Origin: SHYR01 sp034406555
GTDB lineage: Bacteria; Chloroflexota; Dehalococcoidia; UBA2979
Direction of reading: 5' to 3'
DNA length: 21,238 bases
NCBI GenBank assembly: GCA_034406555.1
Contig: DASCRM010000115.1
Coordinates: forward strand, 1-21,238
Under the pieces are notes generated by a model. It ran no database searches. It was not told the DNA's origin and saw nothing but the letters and a program-made list of their open reading frames with translations. Below are positions 1 through 6,819 of this stretch, piece after piece (positions within the stretch are counted from its first letter, which is position 1; each line of letters starts with the position of its first letter). A program made the position numbers and the translations under genes.

Positions 1-124
1 CGCCGCCCTGCCCGAGCGTCACCACCGAGGGCAGTCCCGCCTCGTCGCTCTGCACGCGCACCGGCCTCGGCAAACCAAGCGGCCGCAGTGCATCGGTTCG
101 CCGGGGTTGGTCAGTCACGGGCAT
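1..124 (-). CDS. DUF6504-like small protein, 5' end only (runs off the left edge)
   Basis: Reading leftward from ATG at 124 (GTG at 118 and ATG at 130 are in-frame alternatives), an open frame of about 41 codons runs off the window. It contains the stretch LRPLGLPRPVRV followed by an acidic turn and VVTLGQGG. This resembles, from memory, the start of DUF6504 proteins, short acidic/basic proteins often encoded beside ImuB/Y-family polymerases in Chloroflexota and Actinomycetota. AAGGA lies five bases before ATG 124, which is why I favour that start. It follows imuB on the same strand after about 170 bases, so it may be co-transcribed. The rest of the protein is not visible and the biochemical role is unknown. 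Confidence 0.5.
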   Translation of the reverse strand, partial: MPVTDQPRRTDALRPLGLPRPVRVQSDEAGLPSVVTLGQGG

Positions 125-128
125 CAGC

Positions 129-154
129 ATCCTTCGACAGACTCAGGACGAGGG
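129..154. repeat. LSLSKD-type dispersed repeat
   Basis: The segment CCTTCGACAGACTCAGGACG and its flanks match a short sequence known from many unrelated bacterial genomes. Its reverse strand is often mistranslated as LSLSKD. It has a weak CCTTCG/CGAGG stem. Here it overlaps the probable ribosome-binding region of the gene starting at 124. Only one copy is in the window, so the call rests on recognising the family. Confidence 0.5.
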
Positions 155-225
155 GGCAGGCCACACACATGAGAAGGCGAATGGGCAGTTCAATCCGAGG
201 CGGAGCCTTCCAATTCCAATCCAAA

Positions 226-279
226 TCGGGGGTGTAGGGGGCTCCAACCCAAAAGACACAGCACGGCGCAGCCGCGGCC
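226..279 (-). repeat. Two-hairpin intergenic repeat, copy A (shortened)
   Basis: This is a shortened member of the four-copy family (others at 8149-8263, 12231-12319 and 15778-15894). It keeps the G-rich opening (GGGGGTGTAGGGGG), the AAAAGACACAGC block and the distal CGGC-GCA-GCCG hairpin at 264-274. It lacks the middle G/C hairpin arm and the GGGCGGG stretch. It lies 3' of imuB. Its minus-strand placement relative to the upstream gene is the same as in the other copies. Confidence 0.6.
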
Positions 280-292
280 ACTTCCCCTCCCC

Positions 293-1483
293 TCATGGGT
301 CATAGTCGAGCAGCGCATGGCGGCGCTCCGGGATGCGGCTCCACGGCTCGACCTCCACGACCCGTGCCACCGGCGACTGCCCGTAGCGCACCTTCATATG
401 GCGCACCATCGCGTCCAGTTGCTCGCGGCAGCGTGCGCGATCGGTGAAGAACCCCTGCTGACGGCCGCTCTCCGCCGTCAGCCCACCGAGCTCAAGCTCC
501 AACTCCGCGATCGGCCCCGGGTAACCGGCGTATTCGAGATGCGGACGGATCGAGGTCCAGAGCCGCTCACGATCGCCGGTCGGCTCCTTCATCGTCTGCG
601 TGCGCTCCCAGAGGTGACCGTCCTCCGTCACCGCCCGTAGCCGCACCACGCGCACGAAACGCCGCGAGGCCCGGGGCTGCCGCAGCGCGCGGCCGAGCAG
701 TTGCTGCATCGTCACCTGTACCGTCTCGCGGCTGACCAGCGGTGGCTGCGCCTCGGCGTGCTCGACCACGCGCTCGCGGGCGAACGGCTGAGGCCGCAGC
801 GGGGTCGGGTCTTCGCCTCGCGCAGCCAGCCAGGCGCGGCCACCGGCGACGCCGAACTGCGCCTGCACCGCGTGTCGGGGCAGAGTCGCGAACTCGCCCA
901 GCGAGGTGATCCCCAGCAACCGCAGCCGCTCGTGCCGCTCCGCATCCAGCGGCAGCCACTGCGCGGGCTTGTCCGCGAGGAACTCGCCTGCCTGGTCCGG
1001 CTCGATACGCAGTGCCACACCGGCCGGAACACTGCGAGCGGCCGCGTAAGCGGTGAAGCGACGCTCTGCGACACCGAGTCGAGGCGAAAGTGCCACGGGC
1101 GCGGCGCGCAGGATCGCACGCTCGATCAGCTCAGGGTCGGGATAGAGGCCTTCAAGCCCAACGAGATCGGCGAGGACGGTGCCCGGTTCGACCTGTGCCA
1201 CCCGCGGGCTGACCGCCGCCATCGCCCCCACCAACGCATCGGCCATGCGCGCGGTGCGAGCCGGGTGCGGGTCGAGCACGCCGAGTGTTGGGCAGTACGC
1301 GACCGCCTCGCGCAGCGTCATGCCGGGCCGCACACCTCGCTGCTGCGCCTCGGGCGTCGCGTCCTCGACCCGCCGCCCGGCGACGTCGGCGAGCGCGACC
1401 GGATCGCCCGCGAACGCAGGGCGTTCCGCCAGCTCACAGGCCAGCGCAAAAGAAGGGACAAGCAGGCAAGCGATTGACATCAT
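293..1483 (-). CDS. imuB: ImuB-like, catalytically inactive Y-family DNA polymerase homologue
   Basis: About 396 aa. It shows the Y-family N-terminal fold (MMSIACLLVPSFALACEL), a thumb-type helix-hairpin-helix stretch (LRLLGITSLGEFATLP) and a C-terminal tail ending PERRHALLDYDP. The two carboxylate motifs needed for polymerisation are absent. The first Asp motif reads LLVPSFAL, and the usual S-x-D-E motif is replaced by PGTVLADLVGLEGLY. Loss of both is the hallmark of ImuB, which bridges the beta clamp and the error-prone DnaE2 polymerase in mutasome-type translesion synthesis. No imuA or dnaE2 lies in the window. The frame is open further upstream, but MM at 1483/1480 fits the protein fold and sits about 20 bases below a promoter carrying a LexA box (1507-1535), so I take 1483. 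Expression is probably induced by DNA damage. Confidence 0.82.
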   Translation of the reverse strand: MMSIACLLVPSFALACELAERPAFAGDPVALADVAGRRVEDATPEAQQRGVRPGMTLREAVAYCPTLGVLDPHPARTARMADALVGAMAAVSPRVAQVEPGTVLADLVGLEGLYPDPELIERAILRAAPVALSPRLGVAERRFTAYAAARSVPAGVALRIEPDQAGEFLADKPAQWLPLDAERHERLRLLGITSLGEFATLPRHAVQAQFGVAGGRAWLAARGEDPTPLRPQPFARERVVEHAEAQPPLVSRETVQVTMQQLLGRALRQPRASRRFVRVVRLRAVTEDGHLWERTQTMKEPTGDRERLWTSIRPHLEYAGYPGPIAELELELGGLTAESGRQQGFFTDRARCREQLDAMVRHMKVRYGQSPVARVVEVEPWSRIPERRHALLDYDP

Positions 1484-1506
1484 GACCCCCGCCGAGAGGC
1501 GCAGGG

Positions 1507-1535
1507 ATAATAATAGAACACACGTTCTAAAGCAA
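1507..1535 (-). promoter_or_regulatory. SOS promoter with LexA box upstream of imuB
   Basis: On the minus strand a -35-like TTGCTT (1530-1535) and a -10 TATTAT (1507-1512) are separated by 17 bases. The spacer holds the palindrome at 1514-1529, TAGAACACACGTTCTA on the plus strand. It contains a perfect GAAC-N4-GTTC core, the Gram-positive LexA/DinR operator. LexA bound there would cover the polymerase site. The predicted transcript start is close to 1500, leaving a short leader before ATG 1483. Confidence 0.82.
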
Positions 1536-1580
1536 GTTGCCAGCTGTATGCGCAGCTCGGGTCGCGAGGATTCGCGTGCC

Positions 1581-1727
1581 CTACTTCGGTTTCGGCACGT
1601 CCACGAAGCTCGGCGGCGGGTCACCATCGCGCGCGGCCTGCAGGCACAGCTTGCAGTAGCCCGCATCACCGGCGGTCTGCCCGACGGGGCGGTTACAACC
1701 CTTGCAGCGACGGTTTCCACTCGGCAT
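1581..1727 (-). CDS. 48-aa zinc-ribbon protein
   Basis: The frame runs from ATG at 1727 to TAG at 1581 and encodes 48 aa. It has two CxxC pairs, CKGC at residues 8-11 and CKLC at 25-28, spaced as in a single treble-clef or zinc-ribbon knuckle, followed by a Pro-rich tail (DGDPPPSFVDVPKPK). Two Cys pairs 13 residues apart in so short a frame are unlikely by chance. It lies 40 bases after glpK and just upstream of the imuB SOS promoter, on the same strand. No strong Shine-Dalgarno is visible. It may bind nucleic acid or act as a zinc-dependent adaptor, but nothing in the sequence specifies a partner. Confidence 0.68.
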   Translation of the reverse strand: MPSGNRRCKGCNRPVGQTAGDAGYCKLCLQAARDGDPPPSFVDVPKPK

Positions 1728-1767
1728 GACGCCCGAAATGATACCGTAGCCTGCCCGCTTGCCCGTG

Positions 1768-3249
1768 CTACGTCAGCGCGCGCTCCACCGCCGCCTGCCA
1801 GCCCGCGTAGAGTTCGTCCCGCTGCCCGCCAACCATCGAGGGCTCGAAGACCGTCATCTCGGCGTCCACCAGCCGGGCGAACTCGTCGCGGTCGCGCCAG
1901 AAGCCGCTGGCGATGCCTGCGAGGCCCGCCGCGCCTCGTGCAGTCGCCTCCAGCTCGGCCGGTCGTTCGACGGGGATGCCGAGCATGTCCGCCTGGAACT
2001 GCATCAGGAAGTCGTTGCGGCTCGCCCCGCCATCGACACGCAGCACGTCGAGCGCGAGCTGCGAGTCCGCCGCGAAGCAGTCGACGACCTCGCGGGTCTG
2101 ATACGCGATCGCCTCCAGCGCCGCGCGCACGATCTGCGCCCGCCCCGTGCCGCGCGTGAGACCGGTCAGCAGACCGCGGGCGGCCTGATCCCAGTGCGGG
2201 GCACCGAGGCCGGTGAAGGCCGGCACGAGATAGACACCGCCGCTGTCGGGCACAGAGGTGGCCAGCGCCTCGCTCTCCTCCGCGGTCTCGATCAGCCCCA
2301 GCCCATCGCGCAGCCACTGCACCGTCGCGCCGGCCGAGAAGACGCTGCCCTCCAGCAGGTAATCGACAGCGCCGTCGATACCCCACGCCGCACTGGTCAG
2401 CAGACCGCTCGAGGATGGCCGCGGCTCGCTGCCGGTGTTCAGCAGCAGGAAACAGCCGGTGCCGTAGGTGTTCTTTGCATCGCCCGGCGCGAAGCAGCCC
2501 TGTCCGAAGAGCGCGGCCTGCTGGTCGCCCGCGACACCGGCGATCGCCACCTCCTCGCCCAACCACTCCGCGTCGGCCGTGCCGAACGCGCCACTCGAAT
2601 CGCGCACCTCCGGCAGCATCGCCTTCGGAATATCGAGCGCCGCGAGCAGGGTCTCGTCCCAGCCGCCCTCGAGGTTGTAGAGCATCGTCCGCGAAGTGTT
2701 CGACTGGTCGGTGGCGTGCACCGCGCCCTTGGTCAGCCGGTGGATCAGCCATGAATCGACCGTGCCGAAGGCCAGCTCGCCGCGTTCGGCACGCGCCTGC
2801 GCCCCGTCGACGGCATCGAGGATGAAGCGCAGCTTCGTCGCCGAGAAGTACGCGTCGATCGGCAGGCCGGTGCGGGCACGCACGTCGTCCTCGATGCCGC
2901 GCTCGCGCAGCTCGTCGCAGATCGCGGCCGTCTGTCGCGACTGCCAGACGATCGCGGGATAGATCGGCGCACCCGTCGCGCGGTCCCACACCAGCGAGGT
3001 CTCGCGCTGGTTGGCGATGCCGATCGCGGCGAGGTCACCCGCCGAGGCACCCGCCTGCGTCAGCGCGCCACGCGCGGCGGCGAGTTGCGACTGCCATATC
3101 TCGGCGGGGTCGTGCTCCACCCAGCCCGGCTGCGGAAAGTGCTGCGTGAACTCGCGCTGGTCGCTGGCGACCACCCGCCCCTGCTCGTCGAACAGCAGCG
3201 CCCGCGACGACGTCGTGCCCTGGTCCAGCGCGAGCACGTAGCGACTCAT
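1768..3249 (-). CDS. glpK: Glycerol kinase
   Basis: 493 aa, the full length for the family. It phosphorylates glycerol with ATP to sn-glycerol 3-phosphate in the cytoplasm. The N-terminal phosphate loop DQGTTSSR is at 9-16. The glycerol-contact residues are present as NQRET (80-84), W102 and Y134. The catalytic base sits in AGDQQAAL (Asp242). TYGTGCF (261-267) and VDGGASRND (405-413) are the FGGY signatures of the C-terminal ATPase half. Start ATG 3249 has AGGAG/GAGG upstream. It follows the SDR gene by 27 bases and looks like the last lipid gene of the run 6661 to 1768, fitting glycerol/fatty-acid use. Assignment is firm; other FGGY sugar kinases lack this residue set. Confidence 0.96.
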   Translation of the reverse strand: MSRYVLALDQGTTSSRALLFDEQGRVVASDQREFTQHFPQPGWVEHDPAEIWQSQLAAARGALTQAGASAGDLAAIGIANQRETSLVWDRATGAPIYPAIVWQSRQTAAICDELRERGIEDDVRARTGLPIDAYFSATKLRFILDAVDGAQARAERGELAFGTVDSWLIHRLTKGAVHATDQSNTSRTMLYNLEGGWDETLLAALDIPKAMLPEVRDSSGAFGTADAEWLGEEVAIAGVAGDQQAALFGQGCFAPGDAKNTYGTGCFLLLNTGSEPRPSSSGLLTSAAWGIDGAVDYLLEGSVFSAGATVQWLRDGLGLIETAEESEALATSVPDSGGVYLVPAFTGLGAPHWDQAARGLLTGLTRGTGRAQIVRAALEAIAYQTREVVDCFAADSQLALDVLRVDGGASRNDFLMQFQADMLGIPVERPAELEATARGAAGLAGIASGFWRDRDEFARLVDAEMTVFEPSMVGGQRDELYAGWQAAVERALT

Positions 3250-3276
3250 GCGTCCTCGCTGCTCCTCGGCACCCGG

Positions 3277-4152
3277 CTACGCCGTCGAAGCGACGAGCTG
3301 CTCGCTCGCCTCCCACAGCCGCCGCGCGCTCTCTTCGTCGTACGACGCCTCGGAGGACGCAATGGCCTTGCTCTTCGCGAAGTAGCGCCCGCTGACGCCA
3401 TCGACCTCCGGCGATGTAGCGAGATGGATCGAAGTGCGGGCTCCCTTCGCCGACGAGAGCGCGAGTAGCCGTGTCAGTCGATTGGCGAGCCACAGCGCCC
3501 GCCCCATGGGCCCCGTGTTGGCGAGCCCGAAGCGGGTGCCGACGACTCCGGGGTGCAGGCAGTTCGCCGTGACCTCGCTGCCCTCAAGACGGCGAGCGAG
3601 TTCGTATGTGAAGAGCACGTTCGCAAGCTTCGACTGCCCGTAAACGCCCATCCCGTAGCGCCGCTCATTCTGGAGGTCGTTGAAGTCGAGCCGAGCTCTC
3701 GCATGTGCGGCCGAGGACACATTCACGATCCGAGCCGGTGCACTTGCACGGAGCCGGTCCAGCAGCAGTTCGGTCAGCAGGAAGTACGCGAGGTGGTTGA
3801 GCGCAAACGTCTGCTCCAGGCCGTCCACAGTGATCTCTCGCCGCGTGCGTATCACTCCCGCGTTGTTCACCAGCACATGGAGCGAGTCGTGACGGGCGAG
3901 CACCTCCGCAGCGAGGTGGCGCACCCCTGCCTGAGAGGAGAGGTCCGCGACGACAAGGTCGACATCGCCGCGTGGGCTGGCTTCGCGCACGGCGTCTGCG
4001 GCCGCTGCACTGCGTCCGGGATCACGACCGTGCATCACGACGGTCGCACCCATGCGAGCCAGTGCGAGCGCGGTCTCGCGGCCGATCCCCGAACTCGCCC
4101 CGGTAACGAGGCAGACTCGACCTTCCATGAGACGGACCGGATCCGCCGTCAT
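3277..4152 (-). CDS. Short-chain dehydrogenase/reductase (retinol-dehydrogenase-like)
   Basis: 291 aa, classical SDR. The Rossmann cofactor motif TGASSGIG is at residues 17-24, with NNAG at 96-99, the VSS serine at 146-147 and the catalytic YGQSK (Tyr171/Lys175). After the first strand, HGRD (41-44) places Arg where NADP-preferring enzymes bind the 2'-phosphate, so NADPH is likely. The long C-terminal region with LHPGVVGTRFG resembles the retinol-dehydrogenase/WW-oxidoreductase branch, so the substrate is probably a lipophilic alcohol or ketone, but the sequence does not identify it. Its ATG overlaps the stop of the cyclase gene by four bases (ATGA), indicating translational coupling. An internal Met9 is an alternative start. 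Confidence 0.9.
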   Translation of the reverse strand: MTADPVRLMEGRVCLVTGASSGIGRETALALARMGATVVMHGRDPGRSAAAADAVREASPRGDVDLVVADLSSQAGVRHLAAEVLARHDSLHVLVNNAGVIRTRREITVDGLEQTFALNHLAYFLLTELLLDRLRASAPARIVNVSSAAHARARLDFNDLQNERRYGMGVYGQSKLANVLFTYELARRLEGSEVTANCLHPGVVGTRFGLANTGPMGRALWLANRLTRLLALSSAKGARTSIHLATSPEVDGVSGRYFAKSKAIASSEASYDEESARRLWEASEQLVASTA

Positions 4153-5366
4153 GCGCCCGCCCGCATCTCATACAGCGCCACCGGCTCGTCGAAGCCCTTC
4201 AGCGTCGCGTCGCCCAGCAAGGTGAACTCGAACGTCTTGCCCTCGCAGAGCTGCCGTACGACGTCCGAGACGAGCACCTGCCCCGGTTCGGCGCGGTCGC
4301 CGATGCGCGCGGCCTCGATCACCGAGAGCCCGAACAGGTCGTCGTCCTCCGCGATCGGCTCGCCGGCGTTGAGGCCGATGCGCACGCGCTCCTCAGCACC
4401 ATCGAGGTCGCGCTGCATTTGCAACGCCGCTGTCACGGCCGCCACCGCCGAGGGGAACGACGCCATGATCCCGTCGCCGGTGTGCTCCACCTCGCGGTCA
4501 CCGTGCTCCTCGAGGGCAGCTCGAACGGCGTCGTTGTGGCCCCGCAGCAGCTCCTGAGCGCCCTCGTCGCCGAGCCCCTGCGTAAGCTCCGTCGAGCTTT
4601 CGAGGTCGGTGAAGAGGATCGTTTGGAAGCCGCCAGCCGGGCCAGCGGCAGCAGACCCGCTGCGCCCGGCGGCGAGTGCCTCATTGAAGAATGACTCGAC
4701 GCGCTCCATCCCCCCGGATCCTCGAGGTAGGAGCTGCAGCTGTGAGTCGGGGATGGTCGTGGCCGATTCCTGCGTGACCTCCACATCAATGAAGAGGTCA
4801 TCCGTAAGCGACCAGACGAGCGTGGGTACCGAGATTGAGGGAAGCAGGTCGGTGACATCGTGTAAGACGATGGCAGCTAGATATTCGAGATACGTCGACT
4901 GCTCGCATGTCTCACGCATCAGCTGCGCGGCGGCCTCTGGCCACTGAGCTGCAGCACCCACCATGCGCGCGAACATCTGGGAAGCGAGCTCCCAGTCGCC
5001 ACGCAGCCCGTCGAGATACCCGGCACCCCGTTGACCACTCAAATAGTCGGCGCCTCGCGCCCAGCTGCGAACAAGGCAGAGCGCGCGAACCCTTTCGTGA
5101 TTTTCTGCCGCGAATCTCAACGCGACCGGGCCAGCCGTCGCCTGCGCGTAGATCGAGAAGGCCTCGATGTCGAGCGCCCCCACTACCGCGTTCAGCTCGC
5201 GGACGAGTCCCTCAAGTGAGAAGTCGTACTTGTCCCGTTGCGACAGGCCGGCCCCAAGATGATCGTAGAACACCGCTGTGTGTCCGCCGAGCGCTTGCAG
5301 CCACAGTTCCGTCGCCCTGCTACGAGAAAAATTGCTCGTCGCGAGCGTGTTCGGCGGGACGATCAC
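4149..5366 (-). CDS. Alpha/beta-hydrolase-like domain fused to class III nucleotide cyclase domain (5'-frameshifted)
   Basis: The uninterrupted frame is 405 codons. Residues 1 to about 230 form an alpha/beta-hydrolase-like domain (YDHLGAGLSQRD; VPTLVWSLTDD). The nucleophile elbow reads YAQATAG, with Thr where G-x-S-x-G has Ser, and no catalytic His is obvious, so it may sense a ligand rather than hydrolyse. From about 248 there is a class III adenylate/guanylate cyclase domain with both metal Asp sites (FTDLESST; HTGDGIMASF) and AARIGDRAEPGQVLVSD. Ile replaces the usual transition-state Asn (VIEAAR), so activity is uncertain. The frame begins with GTG 5366 in mid-domain. The missing N-terminus is in another frame at 5367-5446. 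It overlaps the SDR gene by four bases. Confidence 0.78.
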   Translation of the reverse strand: MIVPPNTLATSNFSRSRATELWLQALGGHTAVFYDHLGAGLSQRDKYDFSLEGLVRELNAVVGALDIEAFSIYAQATAGPVALRFAAENHERVRALCLVRSWARGADYLSGQRGAGYLDGLRGDWELASQMFARMVGAAAQWPEAAAQLMRETCEQSTYLEYLAAIVLHDVTDLLPSISVPTLVWSLTDDLFIDVEVTQESATTIPDSQLQLLPRGSGGMERVESFFNEALAAGRSGSAAAGPAGGFQTILFTDLESSTELTQGLGDEGAQELLRGHNDAVRAALEEHGDREVEHTGDGIMASFPSAVAAVTAALQMQRDLDGAEERVRIGLNAGEPIAEDDDLFGLSVIEAARIGDRAEPGQVLVSDVVRQLCEGKTFEFTLLGDATLKGFDEPVALYEMRAGA

Positions 5367-5446
5367 GACCGCCCCTCGCCGGTGACCCCGTACGCGAGGC
5401 GGCCGCCGCCCTCGACGGTGGTGTAGCGGATGTCGAAGTCGACCAT
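5367..5446 (-). pseudogene. Out-of-frame N-terminus of the hydrolase/cyclase gene
   Basis: ATG at 5446 starts only three bases after the acyl-CoA dehydrogenase stop. It encodes MVDFDIRYTTVEGGGRLAYG followed by VTGEG, the normal first strands of an alpha/beta hydrolase. It then reaches TGA at 5363-5365. Moving one base, in the run of four C's at 5372-5375 (four G's on the coding strand), restores reading into VVIVPPNTLATSNF of the downstream frame. This is either a one-base sequence error in a homopolymer or a genuine frameshift mutation. Confidence 0.75.
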
Positions 5447-5449
5447 CGC

Positions 5450-6661
5450 CTACCCCCGCGGCAGACCGAGGCCGCGCGTGGCGATGATGTTGCGCTGCAC
5501 CTCGCTGGTGCCGCCGCGAACCGTGGCCGGCACCGCTCCGACGTAGGAGCGGGTGAACGAGGAGACCGGCGTGCCATCCTCCCAGAGGTTGGCGTGCATG
5601 CCGAACATGTGCGTCCCGCTGAGCGCGATGCGCTGCCCCATCTCCGAGGCGAAGAGCTTGGAGGTCGATGCTTCGTAGTTCGGCAACTGGCCCGCGTTCT
5701 GCATCGAGATCACGCGGAACGAGAACTGGTACATCACCTCCGTCTCGATGTAGCGGTCCGCCAGCTCACCTTGCAGCAGGTTCGACTCGCCGACGCGCGA
5801 GCGCGCCGTGCCGTCGTCGCTGCCGAGGAACGCGAACAGCTTGCGCAGGGTGCGCCGGGCACCGACCGCCCCGCTGATGTTGGAGCGCTCGAAATCGAGC
5901 AGCGTCATGCCCACGTACCAGCCGCGGTTCTCCTCGCCAACCAGGTTCGCAGCAGGCACGCGCACGTCCTCGAAAAACGTCTCGTTGAAGTAATGCTTCC
6001 AGCCCATGTCCATCAGCGGGCGGATCGAGATGCCGGGCGTATCCATCGTCATCATGATGAAGGAGATGCCACGATGCTTCGGTGCGTCCGGGTCAGTGCG
6101 CACGAGCGCGAAGATCGACTCCGCCGCGTGTGCCCCGGAGGTCCAGATCTTCTGCCCGTTGAGGATGTAGTCGTCGCCATCGCGCACGGCCCGCGTCTGC
6201 AGCGAGGCGAGGTCGGAGCCGGCCGCCGGCTCGGAGTACCCCTGCGCCCACGCCACCTCGCCGGAGAGGATCTTCGGCAGATGCTCCGCCTTCTGCTCGT
6301 CCGTCCCGTGCACGATCAGCGTGGGACCGAGCAGCGAGACGCCCGACCCGCCGACGCCCGGCGCGCCGACTTCCGCCATCTCCTGGTTGAAGATGAACTG
6401 CTCCATCGCGCCCAGGCCAGCGCCGCCGTACTCCTCCGGCCAGTGCGGCGCGACCCAGCCGCGCTCCGAGAGCGCCGCCGCCCAGTCGAGCGCGGCAGTG
6501 CGGACATTGTCGTCGTCGGAGCTGCGGTCGAACTGCCAGACGCGCTCGCCCCCGTGCATCTGCTGGGCGAGCGACTGGTATCGCTGCGGCAACCGCTCGG
6601 CGATCATCGAGCGCACCTCGTCGCGGAACCCCGCCTGCTCCTGCGTGTCGCTCCAGTCCAT
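5450..6661 (-). CDS. Acyl-CoA dehydrogenase
   Basis: 403 aa, full length, cytoplasmic flavoprotein of the FadE/ACAD family. It oxidises an acyl-CoA to the trans-2-enoyl-CoA with FAD, passing electrons to ETF. Visible signatures are the helical N-terminal domain (LPQRYQSLAQ), the flavin-contact EPAAGSDLASLQT in the beta-barrel domain, GQKIWTSGAH, FFEDVRVPAANLVGEENRGW, and the C-terminal TVRGGTSEVQRNIIATRGLGLPRG. The branch resembles medium/long-chain or sterol-side-chain dehydrogenases; chain length cannot be read from sequence. ATG 6661 has GAGGGGG a few bases upstream. It opens a four-gene minus-strand run and is divergent from the CoA-transferase across a palindrome-bearing gap. Confidence 0.93.
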   Translation of the reverse strand: MDWSDTQEQAGFRDEVRSMIAERLPQRYQSLAQQMHGGERVWQFDRSSDDDNVRTAALDWAAALSERGWVAPHWPEEYGGAGLGAMEQFIFNQEMAEVGAPGVGGSGVSLLGPTLIVHGTDEQKAEHLPKILSGEVAWAQGYSEPAAGSDLASLQTRAVRDGDDYILNGQKIWTSGAHAAESIFALVRTDPDAPKHRGISFIMMTMDTPGISIRPLMDMGWKHYFNETFFEDVRVPAANLVGEENRGWYVGMTLLDFERSNISGAVGARRTLRKLFAFLGSDDGTARSRVGESNLLQGELADRYIETEVMYQFSFRVISMQNAGQLPNYEASTSKLFASEMGQRIALSGTHMFGMHANLWEDGTPVSSFTRSYVGAVPATVRGGTSEVQRNIIATRGLGLPRG

Positions 6662-6732
6662 CGTCGCCCCCTCGGTGCACGCCCCGCCGCACTACAGATG
6701 CGGTAGGCGGCGCGAAGCAACGATAGCGGGCC

Positions 6733-6756
6733 GCTGCGCGCTTGCAAGCGCGCAGC
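6733..6756. promoter_or_regulatory. Perfect 24-bp palindrome in the divergent acd/CaiB promoter region
   Basis: Both halves are exact reverse complements (half-site GCTGCGCGCTTG, centre TTGCAA). It lies 71 bases upstream of the acyl-CoA dehydrogenase ATG and 63 bases upstream of the CoA-transferase TTG. On the minus strand the central TTGCAA is 16 bases from TATCGT, so it could overlap a -35 element. It may be an operator for a dimeric regulator of both genes or simply a cruciform/hairpin. No regulator gene is adjacent. Confidence 0.5.
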
Positions 6757-6808
6757 TTCGCCGTCAGAGTCGCGAAGCGCCCTAAGATGGCGCGACGGTC
6801 GATGCGGC

Positions 6809-6813
6809 GGAGG
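6809..6813 (+). promoter_or_regulatory. Ribosome-binding site that sets the CoA-transferase start
   Basis: GGAGG stands six bases before TTG 6820. ATG 6787 and ATG 6802 are in frame further upstream, but I see no such site in front of them. This decides for the TTG start. Confidence 0.65.
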
Positions 6814-6819
6814 TGCGAG

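Noticed and set aside
111..296. A 61-codon minus-strand frame ending LSLSKDADARD
   Set aside because: It is the classic mistranslation of the LSLSKD dispersed repeat and repeat copy A, not a gene.
1412..1426. GAAC...GTTC motif inside imuB
   Set aside because: The spacer is seven bases, not four, and it lies within coding sequence; not a LexA box.
293..2989. A single 898-codon minus-strand open frame covering imuB and part of glpK
   Set aside because: Only the part from 1483 downward is imuB-like. The upstream half is Arg/Gly/Ala-rich shadow translation of the glycerol kinase gene and crosses the SOS promoter.
4907..6706. A 599-codon plus-strand open frame
   Set aside because: It is antisense to the acyl-CoA dehydrogenase and the cyclase fusion and is His/Arg/Leu-rich with no recognisable domain, as expected for high-GC antisense frames.
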